DNA of 64,000 bases, taken from Serilophus lunatus (lineage: Eukaryota; Chordata; Aves; Passeriformes; Eurylaimidae). A program made the translations under genes and the position numbers. The stretch lies in the NCBI GenBank assembly GCA_013399895.1, contig VXBA01000906.1:125932-189931 (forward strand), read 5' to 3'. Below, in pieces: positions 11,508-21,210 of this stretch (its first letter is position 1; every line of letters begins with the position of its first letter). The notes under the pieces are model-generated. The model did not search any database. It saw nothing but the letters and a program-made list of their open reading frames with translations, and was not told the origin of the DNA.

Positions 11508-13004
11508 ACCCTGTGTCCTTTAAAAAAGATCAGTTTCACAAAGCTGAAAACAATTACAAACCAAATCATCTGGGAGGAAAAATTTAATGAGAAAAATGTG
11601 AATGGTAATTAAAAACTGTTTGCTTCAAACTCTAAACAGAGTAATCCCACAACTGAAAATCTTTTTTAAAAAACCAAAACACTTACTAATAAAAGCAGCA
11701 GTAACTATACCTATATCTGTAACAGGTGTAACAAGAAAGCAATTTATAATGTGGATTTTTTTTTTTTAATATTGAGAGCTGTAGAAAACTGACACCATAA
11801 AGAAGAAATCTGGCTGTTAGTATTAAGGACAATATGAAGAGAGCACTTTTAGGGAAACATAAATAAAATTAACATGGTTATTGATCCATTTTTTGTACAG
11901 CAAATAACAATACATACAAAGACATCTGCATTTAATAACTTTTTATTCCAAGTTGAAAGAAAAAGATAGATAATATATGATATAAAATATTATTGTCTAG
12001 TAATAATCATCATTCTTAAATAATGATCATTGTTAGATACAGATTTTTTTCCATTGAGAATTTTAAAATAGCTGCCCAAGGAAGATTTTACAATCAACAG
12101 CATTCTCTTTCAGTGCGTATTTCAAGACGTTGGAAATGCCAGAATGTTGGAAGAATGATAATGCAAAGACTAAACGCAAAAAGAATAAATATGGTGATGT
12201 TGGCAATTACAGGATTGTAAGGGGCATGCTGATTTCAGACAAAAATGTGGAATATGTATTGGTCAACCTGATTCATAATAAATTTGAAGAAATTAATTAA
12301 ATGCAACTGGCATTTCCTTATGAAAATAGATTTTAAAATACTTCAATGTAGAAATAATATTACAGCAACATATTACACTGATGAGAAGAGAAAAAGGTCA
12401 GTGTTATCTATTTTAATTTTTGATGATGTTCTTTCATTGAGATGGAAAGGGCATGGAATCAGCATAACATTAAATGGAAGTAATGTGCCTAAGCAATAGA
12501 TCCCAATAAACAATTTTAAACAGGTGAAAAAAAAGGTAACTTCTTTAAAAAGGATGAAAAATGATGGTTGATAAACAGCTATAAACAAGCTCCTACAAAC
12601 AGAGTCTCCTAATGTGGATTAATGGTTTCATTCATCAATAGCTTCTCAGATTTGGTGAAAAACACTTTGGGGCTTTATTTTGATGCCCACCGCGCAAAGA
12701 TCCATAAAGATCAATGAGATGATGTGAGAGAAAAGGGATACATCAGTCTCTGAAGAACTCACCTGAAACTAAATCTAATAAGGTGGGAGTTAACAATTTG
12801 TAAATATTCACATGTACAAATGAATGCTGCAGAATACTTTAAAATTATAGGATCCAAGATTGTCACACGTTATGCAGACATTAATTCCAGTGCCTTTGAA
12901 ATATCAAAAGATAAGCTTGACATATATTTCCAGAATAATTCTAAACCAATAGCAATTTGCTTCAGTAATATACTCAGTATTCAATACTTAACAATTTCTT
13001 CAAT

Positions 13005-13030
13005 TATCCCATACTTTTATCCCATACTTT
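13005..13030. repeat. 13-bp tandem duplication
   Basis: Two perfect head-to-tail copies of tatcccatacttt, followed by the first four bases of a third. This looks like a small slippage or end-joining duplication. Confidence 0.85.
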
Positions 13031-13634
13031 TATCTCAGTACTAAAACTGTCTTCTTAGATCACAAAGACTAATCCCCAGGGGCCACAAAACAGCAGAAGT
13101 AAAGAGCAGAAACTGTGAGAATGACTGACGTTTGCATCTTGGTATGATTTGTGGATTTTTGTGGATTAAAATATCTGTTAGGGTTGTAACACCAGGGGAG
13201 CTGGGTCACAATGTTTTATTGGTGAGTTATTGAAAGAAAGAGGGTTTTCTTTCCAGAAGGAAGGAGGAGATGATGTTGTATGTATCAGTAAAAACTACTA
13301 TAAGGATTTTATAAAAAGTGGTCTACACATAAGTGAATCAGATGTGCCTATTGGGCTGTGAGATGTAAGAAAGCATGAAAGGAAATGTACTGTAACAATT
13401 ACTCTTGTATAATGCTAAAGTGGAATCCCTCCCTCCTCACTGAACTTGTTAAGAAAGGTCAGTTCCCAGTATTGTGGAAGCAGTAGAGCTGTGTTATGTT
13501 GTTGTCCAAGGTCACTCCTGTAGATCACCTCCGTGTAACAGAGTCATACGTATTGCCTCGAACTTGCAGAAATCTTGGAACATGCTGGTAGAATTGCAGC
13601 TTCTTGTATTCCCAATAACATTTCTCTTTCAGTT

Positions 13635-14810
13635 GTGAAGATGCCTTCTATGACAAAGTAACCCACCTAGTTGATCTAGGAAATCCAGTTGAATGTAATC
13701 TTTTTGGATTTCAGTAAAGCTTTTGATACGTTCTCTCACATGATCCTTCTGGACAAAATATCCAGCCCACAGCTGGATAAACACATCATGTGGTAGGTGA
13801 GAAAATGGCTCCCGGGTTGAGATCAGAGGGTAACAGTGGATTGATATCAGACTGGTGTCATGTTACTAGTGGGGTTCCACAGGGTTCCATCTTAGGCCCT
13901 GTGCTTTTCAACATCTTCATAAAGGACTTGGATGCAGGACTGGAAGGGACACTGAGCAAGTTTTCAGATGACACGAAAATGGGAGGAGCTGTTGATTCTC
14001 TCAGAGGTAGGGAGGCCCTGCTGAGAGAACTCAGCAAATCAGAGAGATCATCAGTCTCGAACCACATGAACTCCAACACAGGGAGTGCTGGCTTCTGCAC
14101 CAGGGATGGGGCAACTCCAGATGTACTGACAGACTTGCGGATGAGATACTGGAAAGCAGTGCCACAGAAAGGGATGTGGGGGTCCTGATTGATGGCAAGT
14201 TGAATATGAGTCAGCAGTGCCCTGGCAGCCAGGAGCGCCAACCGTGTCCTGGAGGGCATCAAGCAAAGCATCACCAGCTGGTTGAGGGAGGTGACTGTCC
14301 AGCTCTGCTCTGCACTGATGCAGCCTCACCTTGAATATTGTGGCAGTTTGGGGCACCACAATATAAGAAAGATATTAAGCTATTAGAGACTGCCCAAAGG
14401 AAGGCAGTGAAGACAGTGAAGGGGAAGCAGCATGAGGAGCAGCTGGAGGCACTTGGTCTGTTCAGCCTGGAGAAGAGACTGAGGGGAGACCTCACTGCAG
14501 TTACAACTTCTTTGTGAGGGGAAGAGGAGGGGAAGGCACTGATCTCCAGTGACAGGATTTGAGGGAATGTCCTGAAGTTATTTCAGGTTGAGTTTGAATA
14601 TTAGGAAAAAGTTCTTCACCCAGAGAGTGGTTGGGCACTGGAACAGGCCCCCTATGGAAGTGGTCACAGCACCAAATCTGACAGTGTTCAGGAAGCATTT
14701 GGTTGATGCTCCCAGACATATAGTGTGACTCCTGTGCAGGGTTAAGAGTTGGACTTGATGATCCTTGTGGATCCCTTCCAACCTGACATATTCTGTGGTT
14801 CTGTGATGCA
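13635..14810 (+). mobile_element. CR1 LINE, sense, longest copy in the window
   Basis: A roughly 1.2-kb 5'-truncated CR1 runs from within the ORF2 reverse-transcriptase domain to a 3' end with 'gttggacttgatgatccttg', 'cccttccaacctgacat' and 'ttctgtggttctgtgatg'. Order and orientation agree with CR1 throughout. Indels break the ORF2 frame several times. The copy is followed about 100 bp downstream by a second CR1 in the same orientation. Confidence 0.93.
13640..14720 (+). pseudogene. Broken CR1 ORF2 with reverse-transcriptase motifs
   Basis: The remnant of the LINE ORF2 reverse transcriptase. Before the longest open piece, codons like DAFYDKVTHLVDL and FSKAFD-type sequence appear with stops. 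Between 13790 and about 14070 an open segment carries the conserved SGVPQGSILGPVLFNIF block (about 13868-13918) and a catalytic-site equivalent FSDD (13961-13972), where most CR1 copies have FADD. Downstream the frame shifts repeatedly, although sequences matching the post-RT region remain. The endonuclease domain and ORF1 are absent. Not functional. Confidence 0.88.
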
Positions 14811-14908
14811 TGCAACATACATAGAGACATGGTTGGGAAGGGCCTTGTTTTTCCATACAGTCATGTATGCCTCAAACCACAGAGACATCTACTACTACTA
14901 CTCCCAGT
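14811..14908. other. Spacer between two sense CR1 copies
   Basis: Unique sequence with a short (CTA)n run near 14889-14901. Nothing else seen. Confidence 0.6.
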
Positions 14909-15176
14909 GACAGAATGAGAGGACACAGTCTCAAGCTGTGTCAGGGGAAGTTTAGGCTGGATGTTAGGAAAAAAATTTTCACAGAAAGAGTGATTTGCCA
15001 TTGGAATAGGTTACCTAGGGAGGTGGTAGAGTCATCATCCCTGGAAGTGTTTAAAAGGAGACTGGATGTGGCATTCAGTGCCATGGTTTAGTTGATGAGG
15101 TGATGTTGGTAATAGGTTGGACTTGATGATCTCAAAGGTCTTTTCCAACCTTGTTAATTCTTTAATGCTGTGATTT
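14909..15176 (+). mobile_element. CR1 LINE 3' end, sense
   Basis: A 5'-truncated CR1 from the last 60 codons of ORF2 through the 3' UTR ('aataggttggacttgatgat', 'ggtcttttccaaccttg') to a decayed tail near 15176. The terminal ORF2 codons are open to their natural stop at 15091, with RMRGHSLKLCQGKFRLDVRK and WNRLPREVVESSSLEVFKRR readable. It lies in tandem with, and is separate from, the CR1 ending near 14810. Confidence 0.92.
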
Positions 15177-15916
15177 ATAACATGATGATTAGAATGAAAT
15201 CTAGATTATCACAGAATTTTCTACATTTTTTATGATCATAAGTGTAGCTTTCTTAAGAAGACATCACAGTAAAGCAGAAACAATGGAAAGATATTTGATT
15301 CAGTAATAAGGGGTATCTCTAATCTGACTTCACAACCGTTTTTCTGCAAACTATGAATTTGTTGGAGTTCAGCTACTTCCTTTGGGAAACAAAGAAAATG
15401 TTGCTTCTTATTTGACTCCAAACAGATTTCTTGGGGCACAAAATGTGTGTGCATTGGTGAAAAAAATAATGTCAATCAACTGGATGTGATAATTATATCA
15501 GAATCCTGTTTCCCAGAAAATCTGAGATATTTCTTCAAGGTCTTATTGTCAGAAAAAGTATTTCACCATGAAGTGAGAAACAAGGTAAGCATGCAGCTCC
15601 CTCAGGAGACCCTGAACAAGCAAGTAATAAACAAAAATAAAATGTAAATCATTCGCATGAAGAGCAGACCTGAATAAGCCTTGCTTCAGAACCTTTTGGA
15701 ATCTTTCTGAATGGTTTTTCTGGTTCCTGCTAATGTCATTGCACAGACTCAGTAGCTTTTCTGACAGTAGGGATGATAACCTTTGGCCTTCTTTTAATCC
15801 AGTTGTCTATTTTTCAAATCTCTTAGGAGCTTGATATGTACAAATTGTATGTTCCGCCAACAAATGTGGTTGAATTTGGTGAACAAGGCCAAATTTATTG
15901 GCAAGTTGGGAAATGC
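15177..15916. other. Unique non-coding stretch
   Basis: No gene or transposon recognised. A splice-donor-like aaggtaagc occurs near 15582-15590 inside a 66-codon open frame. There is no family resemblance and no convincing acceptor partner. Confidence 0.5.
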
Positions 15917-16132
15917 AGAATCATAGAATGGTTTGGGTTGGAAGAGATGTTAAAGATCATCTAGTTCCAATCCCCCTGCCATGGACAGGGACACCTTTCA
16001 TTTAACCATTTCAAAGCCCCATCCAACCTATCCTAGAACACTTCCAGGAATGGGGAATCTACAACTTCTCTGGGCAACCTGTTCCAGGGCCTCACCTCTC
16101 TCGCAGTAGAGAATTCTTTTGTAATGTCTAAT
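15917..16132 (-). mobile_element. CR1 LINE 3' end, antisense
   Basis: Antisense landmarks start with 'agaatcatagaatggtttgg', then 'gttggaagagatgttaaaga', 'tcatctagttccaatccccc', 'tgccatggacagggacacct' and 'ctctgggcaacctgttccag'. This is the 'ccatggacaggga' type of CR1 3' UTR, distinct from the 5.9-kb copy. It is truncated near the equivalent of 'agaattcttttgtaatgtct'. Confidence 0.92.
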
Positions 16133-19100
16133 ATGACAAAAATAACATGACTGTGGGCCAAATAAAACCTTTCCCTGCACTCATATTCCCTATCCCAAGC
16201 AAGATTGGCATCCCTTACAGTGGGAAATGCCAGAAATTCCTTGAAATTTATTATAATGCTGCTGTTTGCAAGTCTAATGCATGTGCAACTGTGATATTGA
16301 TGGTGACAGTTCTACTAATAGACACTTTATAGTCTTCTCATGCAAATTCCAAGCCTCCTCTGGATCTGCTGCTTGGAGGGATGGGGAATGTGTGAAGGGT
16401 CACTTCTTTCAGATTCTTACTTCCACCTCTCATCCCTGCACCTTAAACCCATCAGGGTACATATGGCCTAGGCTGCACCTGCGAGGCCACAATCACAGCG
16501 TGCACAGTTCCTCCAAGTTCCCTTGGGGTATGTTGATATGATCATGAGATCATTTTTGACTGCAACAGGGAAGAGGCCTGTGAGCCACATAAATGGGCTG
16601 GGAGGTTGTAGCTGACAAAATTGTGCCTGCAGGTCTCTTTGTCTGCATTTGCAGAGCTGGAGTCTCACCATGTCCTGGCTCTCTTGGCAATTAGAAGGGT
16701 CAATTTCCCCAGTCTACTTCCCATTGCAACTGGTTTCTGCAGCCTCTTTATCTGTAGATATTGGCTGAAAGTCATCTGCAGTTGACAGAGCAAAGTCAGT
16801 CATCAGGCATTTACAGCTTTCAAAAGGAAAGATGAGTTAGAATCTCATTTGGTGTAGGCTTTTGCCACTGAACAAAGCTTTTTACCAATTTTTCTTTGGT
16901 ATTTGTTAGTAGTCAGTTTTCCCAAAGGCATTGTGAAGATCAAATAGACTGGAAGTACCAGTTATTTGTGGATCCTGTATGTTCACGGTTCCAATGAAAT
17001 TCAAAAGTGCAATTATTTCAGATCCCAGATGTATCACTGCCATCCATTACTGTAGTCCTTAAAATGCATATCTGCACTTACTAATAAGCAATGAAAAACT
17101 TCACAGAGAATGAGGGCTTCTCATTTCTTTAACTCAGTATGTGGCATGGAATCATATTTTTTTGTTTGCATTTTTTCCCCCCAAGGTCAGGTAGTTAATT
17201 TTTCACTTGTAAAATCAGTTCCATCTCCTAGGCCAAGACTAATGCTGGCATACTGTCATTAAGCTCTGCTACTGGGGCTCTCCACAAAAGATTTCTTTTA
17301 CAGTGGAGACAAAAAGTACAGGTGAATATCATAGAATCAGGGGCTTGCTTTTACAGAAACCTTGTATCACATCTTTTTCCTCAATGCCAACAAATTTGTT
17401 GTTCATTGCCAGCTTTCTTATAAGAAAATTTATGAGTAAAGGAGGATCAACAAGAGCAACCTGTATTCATGATTGCAAGTCGCTTTTTTTCTTGCCTTAT
17501 GTTATTGTATTTTTGTCCCATGGGGATTTCTGATGAATTCACAGATATTTTGCTTAAGGCTTCATGAATTGATTTTTCCTATAACTTACATATTCCATTA
17601 AAATGGCCTCAATGTGGCAACTTTAAATAATGTTTGCTTTATAAAAATAAGTGAAAAGATTTGCAAAGGTTTTCAAATTAAAACAACTTCAGAATTTTGA
17701 TTCTTAACAAATTTTTTATTTTTATCATTACCACTAATATTAATATCCTGCATAGATATTCTAATAATTAGAACAGACTGAAACTGTATCAAATTTTAAA
17801 AATGAAATCATATTTATTGGTGCAGAGTTCTAGATGACAAGGGAAATCTGAACATTTTCCTCAAGTAATAGAATAAAAATAGAGTCCTCCATTTGTTAGA
17901 AAATATAAGGATTGATACAGTAATTATAAGTCTTGGATACTGTGCCAGTTATCTTACTGAGCTGAACACATTTAAAAGATGAAGTTGAAGAAGTCGAGCA
18001 AACATTTTGCAGAACAAGTCAGAGATCTCAGCTGAGCCATGGCAAAGTCCTGTCCTTTGGGAGAGGGGGAGCTAGTTACAAGTATCCTGTGTAGATGGTT
18101 CTGAGTAATTTCCTTTTTGACTTCCATAAATCACAAAGTACTTTAATTGCGAATGCATTACCAGCAGACCATGGCCTAAGCAGGATTATGGATTTGCATT
18201 TGTTCATAAGATTAGTCCATGTTTTTGTAGTTTACTTAAGATCCTTTCAAATGTTTTTCTCTTATCTATAAACCATAATAATGATTGCATTTCAGACTGC
18301 TTAATCATTAAACAAATGTAGTAATTAAATATTGTTTGATATAAAACACACCTTTGTTAAACACTGAGTTCATTTTCTGGTTAAGTGAAATGAGAAGTAG
18401 GAGAGGAAAAGACAAATATTGAACTTTTCTCATTTAAACCACGTTAATAAAGTAGTAATAATTAATTCATTTCCCAAGCTTCTGATATTTTACAAGGACA
18501 TTTCCATCCAATATACAATTTATCTGCGAATTCTAGAATTTTTTTTTTGCCTAGTTTGAAGTAGAAAGATTGGTTGAAATTGCTCACGTCACTTGTATGA
18601 TGTTCATTCTGTTAACCAAGTCATTCCAGATATGCTGAAACCAGCCCATTTAATCAGGAGGTTTAAAAAACAGATGTTTTTCAGTAATCTTTAAAATACC
18701 AGAAAGTGAAATAATCTGCTCTTCACAGCCACGATGCATAGAATGAGATGTAAGAAATTTTACTTACAGAGAGGGACTATTTTGTTAATATAACAAAATT
18801 AGGAATAAAAGTTACAGTTGAGGCATGAAATAAATTTTCTGGAGAGGCTGGTCACTGGAGGATCTAAAACCTGAAATGAATGTGTCAATAATGGTGATTA
18901 TGTGGACCCTATGTGTTCATGTGGAAATACTGAATGTGTTACTGATATAATTTGTGACTCTTTATGTTATGACCCTTATGATGTTATCCTCTGATTTTAT
19001 ATCCTTTTCCTAAATTGCCCTCAGATTAGCAATGGGATATTTAGTGGTGTGGCATGGAGAGAACTATATACAAATAGATGTGCTACTCCTGGAGCAGTAT

Positions 19101-20161
19101 GGAAAAGAATAATAAATAAGAATGAGCATGAACTCACAGTATATGTAACAGATATTGCTTGTACCACTTAACATATCACTTGCAAATGATTAGAATTTAG
19201 TGATGGAAAGGTCATAAAAACTAGACTAAAAAAACTCATCCAGGCCAGCACAGTAAGGAAGGGAGATATTCTTCACTGTTCCTTCAAACACAGTGGAAAA
19301 GAACAATCTATCTGCAAAAGCTGGTCCAGAGAAATGTATGGAGTAGGCCCTTTTCTGGCAGAAGACTCACTAGATGCTGATGAGAAAATTAAATTTTCTG
19401 TTTTGAGGCAGGGTATGTGATAATACAGTTGGATGCAAGTATCCTTGATAGGGGTGGTCTGGGTGGAATAAGGAGTTGGTCTAGTCCTTCGTGGACTCCA
19501 GCAGCCATCCATCATGTGATAACATTTAGAATTTAGAGGTAATTAATCTGGCTGAAAGCTTGCCTTTGCTCAGCTTGTTTTGCTGTTGTTTATATTTCTT
19601 GTGCTTGTATATTTTACGACTTGGATAAGTAAACAATAAAATCTGCCTTAACTGTATTATATAATTTCTACTAATAAATTATATTTTGGATACATTGTGG
19701 GATCCTACTGGGTTACAAATTAGCCTGCCTGCTACTCTTCTGTATCAGCATTAATGCCATCTACTTTCCGTTAGGCTATGCCAGAAGTTCTTGGAGGTCA
19801 TCCACTTCAGTGCTAATTTACTTTGGTTCCTGTCTCATGTTGAAAGCTGGTGAAAATGTATTTCAAGACAGGAGTATGTCTTGAAGAAGATATTCCTGGC
19901 AACATATCTACTTATCTAGATAATCAACAAAAATCATGTGTCTGCTACTAAACTTGCAGGGTCTGAAGATTTTTCCCCTCTAAATATCCTGACCCAAATT
20001 TTTAATGTAACTACTTATTAGTCAAAACAATGAGAGGAGCTTTAAGGGATTGGATACAATGTACAGAGGGATCTGTGAGAACACTGACAGTTGAGAGAAG
20101 CCATGTGAAAGAGGAATATTTAAAAGACTATACAGGACTTGCAAGACAAAAATAAAGTTGT
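16133..20161. other. Unique AT-rich non-coding stretch
   Basis: No gene, RNA or transposon recognised over about 4 kb. The part around 18.1-18.5 kb is AT-rich with several homeobox-type taatta-like sites. That is also expected by chance at this composition. Confidence 0.5.
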
Positions 20162-20166
20162 CATGG
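20162..20166. other. Left target-site duplication (catgg)
   Basis: The 5-bp sequence catgg directly precedes the LTR start tgtggtggttt and recurs exactly at 21206-21210, directly after the LTR end. Five-bp duplications are typical of ERVL-class integrases. Confidence 0.88.
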
Positions 20167-20255
20167 TGTGGTGGTTTAATCCAACTTTTAGCATTCAGGG
20201 GGCAGGTTCAATAAAAGTGACAGAAAACTGAATAGAATACTCAACAGGTGAACAA

Positions 20256-20261
20256 TTTATT
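20256..20261 (-). promoter_or_regulatory. LTR polyadenylation signal AATAAA
   Basis: tttatt on the plus strand gives aataaa on the LTR sense strand, about 90 bp upstream of the LTR 3' end. The position fits the R/U5 boundary region of an LTR. Confidence 0.6.
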
Positions 20262-20479
20262 ACAAGGAATTTGAATGAGAGAGGTAGGGGTAACCCACCG
20301 AAGACCCCAGAATTACACTGAGGGACACCCAACATGCAAGAAAAAAACACACAAAAAAGGGAACACACCCCCCCCNCGGATTGAGAGAAATGGGTGGAAT
20401 CCCGCCGTGGGGTCTGCAGGCGCTGGACACTGGGGCTGTGAGCCTTCTCCTCCCAACGGCAGCCAAGAAGAAAGAGCCC

Positions 20480-20506
20480 GGGGCGGGGCCGTGCCTCGAC
20501 TTTTAA
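20480..20506 (-). promoter_or_regulatory. Possible LTR core promoter elements
   Basis: On the LTR sense (minus) strand a TATA-like ttaaaa (20506-20501) is followed closely by a GC box, seen on the plus strand as ggggcggggc at 20480-20489. A second AT-rich candidate, ctatatc, lies near 20612-20606. Which one, if either, sets the start site cannot be decided from sequence. Confidence 0.35.
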
Positions 20507-20636
20507 GCCTTCTCCGTCTCGCGTGAATATCGTCACCTTCTTCCTGGTCCAGCCGGCTTCCCACTCGTCCAGCCAGCCGGGCCCTGCCTCAGTTTCCGGG
20601 GTTTTCTCGATATAGAACTGACGAGTTTCAGTCCCT

Positions 20637-20649
20637 CCCGCCATCTTTG
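20637..20649 (-). promoter_or_regulatory. YY1-like site in the LTR
   Basis: The minus strand reads acaaagatggcgg, close to the YY1 core (aagatggcgg). A second atggcgg core lies on the plus strand at 20655-20661. YY1 commonly binds LTRs and GC-rich promoters. This is a motif match only. Confidence 0.4.
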
Positions 20650-21145
20650 TTCTCATGGCGGCAGCACTCAGAGATGCCAAAGCGCCAACACGGTGCCAGG
20701 GCGAGCCCTCTTATCACTGTCTGTTCGCAGCCGTGGTGCTGAAATTCCCGGCCACGCTGGCCCGGGGCTGCGTGCCACTGCCCGCGCTCTGCGGTGGAGG
20801 TGGGGAGCCACCGTCGCCCTGGAGGGACGCTGGGCCTTCTCCGTAGCCGTGCCCCCAGGCCGCTGCTCGCCCCGGGAAGCCACCGTGCCCGTGCGGGAAG
20901 GGACAGTTCCAGCCACACACTTCGCAAGGAAGGGGGACAATGGGCAGGAACAGAAGCCATCTGGGCTACACTACACAAGACGGCCCCGGGGCCATGCGCG
21001 GCGACGGCCGGTGATCGGCCCCCATGCTCCCAGGAGCCCGGGGCGAAAAGCCGCTGCCCAGCCCCAGCCAGGGGTGGTGGGGGAGCGGCTCCAGGAAATG
21101 AGGAGCTCTTGCTGCNATTCTTCCGCTTCCCAAAATCCAAGAACA

Positions 21146-21192
21146 CCCCCAAGCCCCATGCCCCCCCTTTAACCCCCCCAATCTCAGCCCCC
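21146..21192 (-). repeat. G-quadruplex motif at the LTR 5' end
   Basis: Five C runs on the plus strand (21146-21150, 21154-21157, 21161-21167, 21173-21179, 21188-21192) give G runs of 5, 7, 7, 4 and 5 on the minus strand, with loops of 3-8 bases. This meets the usual G4 pattern on the LTR sense strand, just inside its start. Confidence 0.8.
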
Positions 21193-21205
21193 ACAAACCA
21201 GTACA

Positions 21206-21210
21206 CATGG
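21206..21210. other. Right target-site duplication (catgg)
   Basis: Exact copy of the left 5-bp duplication, directly after the LTR terminus gtaca. Confidence 0.88.

Larger units (their letters stand above)
6758..13634. other. Long unique AT-rich non-coding stretch
   Basis: No transposon of recent age is recognised over almost 7 kb. Visible items are an exon-like segment at 7079-7259, a CA/C-run/TG-rich block at 11.4-11.5 kb, homopolymer runs, and a 13-bp tandem duplication at 13005-13030. Open frames are short and unrecognised. Confidence 0.5.
20167..21205 (-). mobile_element. Solo LTR of an endogenous retrovirus, ERVL type
   Basis: A 1,039-bp unit bounded by tgtggtggttt and aaaccagtaca. 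The ends read TG...CA on either strand, are imperfect inverted repeats (9 of 11), and are flanked by the perfect 5-bp duplication catgg. On the minus strand it begins tgtactggttt, similar to other avian ERVL LTRs, and has a polyadenylation signal aataaa (20261-20256) about 90 bp before its end. This sets the orientation. No internal gag/pol/env sequence is present, so it is a solo LTR left by recombination. The interior (about 20380-21020) is GC- and CpG-rich, unlike the AT-rich surroundings. Open frames inside it are chance products of high GC. Two ambiguous bases (N) lie at 20376 and 21116. Confidence 0.88.

Noticed and set aside
17325..17345. atcatagaatcaggg as a CR1 tail
   Set aside because: Neighbouring sequence on either side lacks the ggttggaa block or any other CR1 landmark, so the match is too short.
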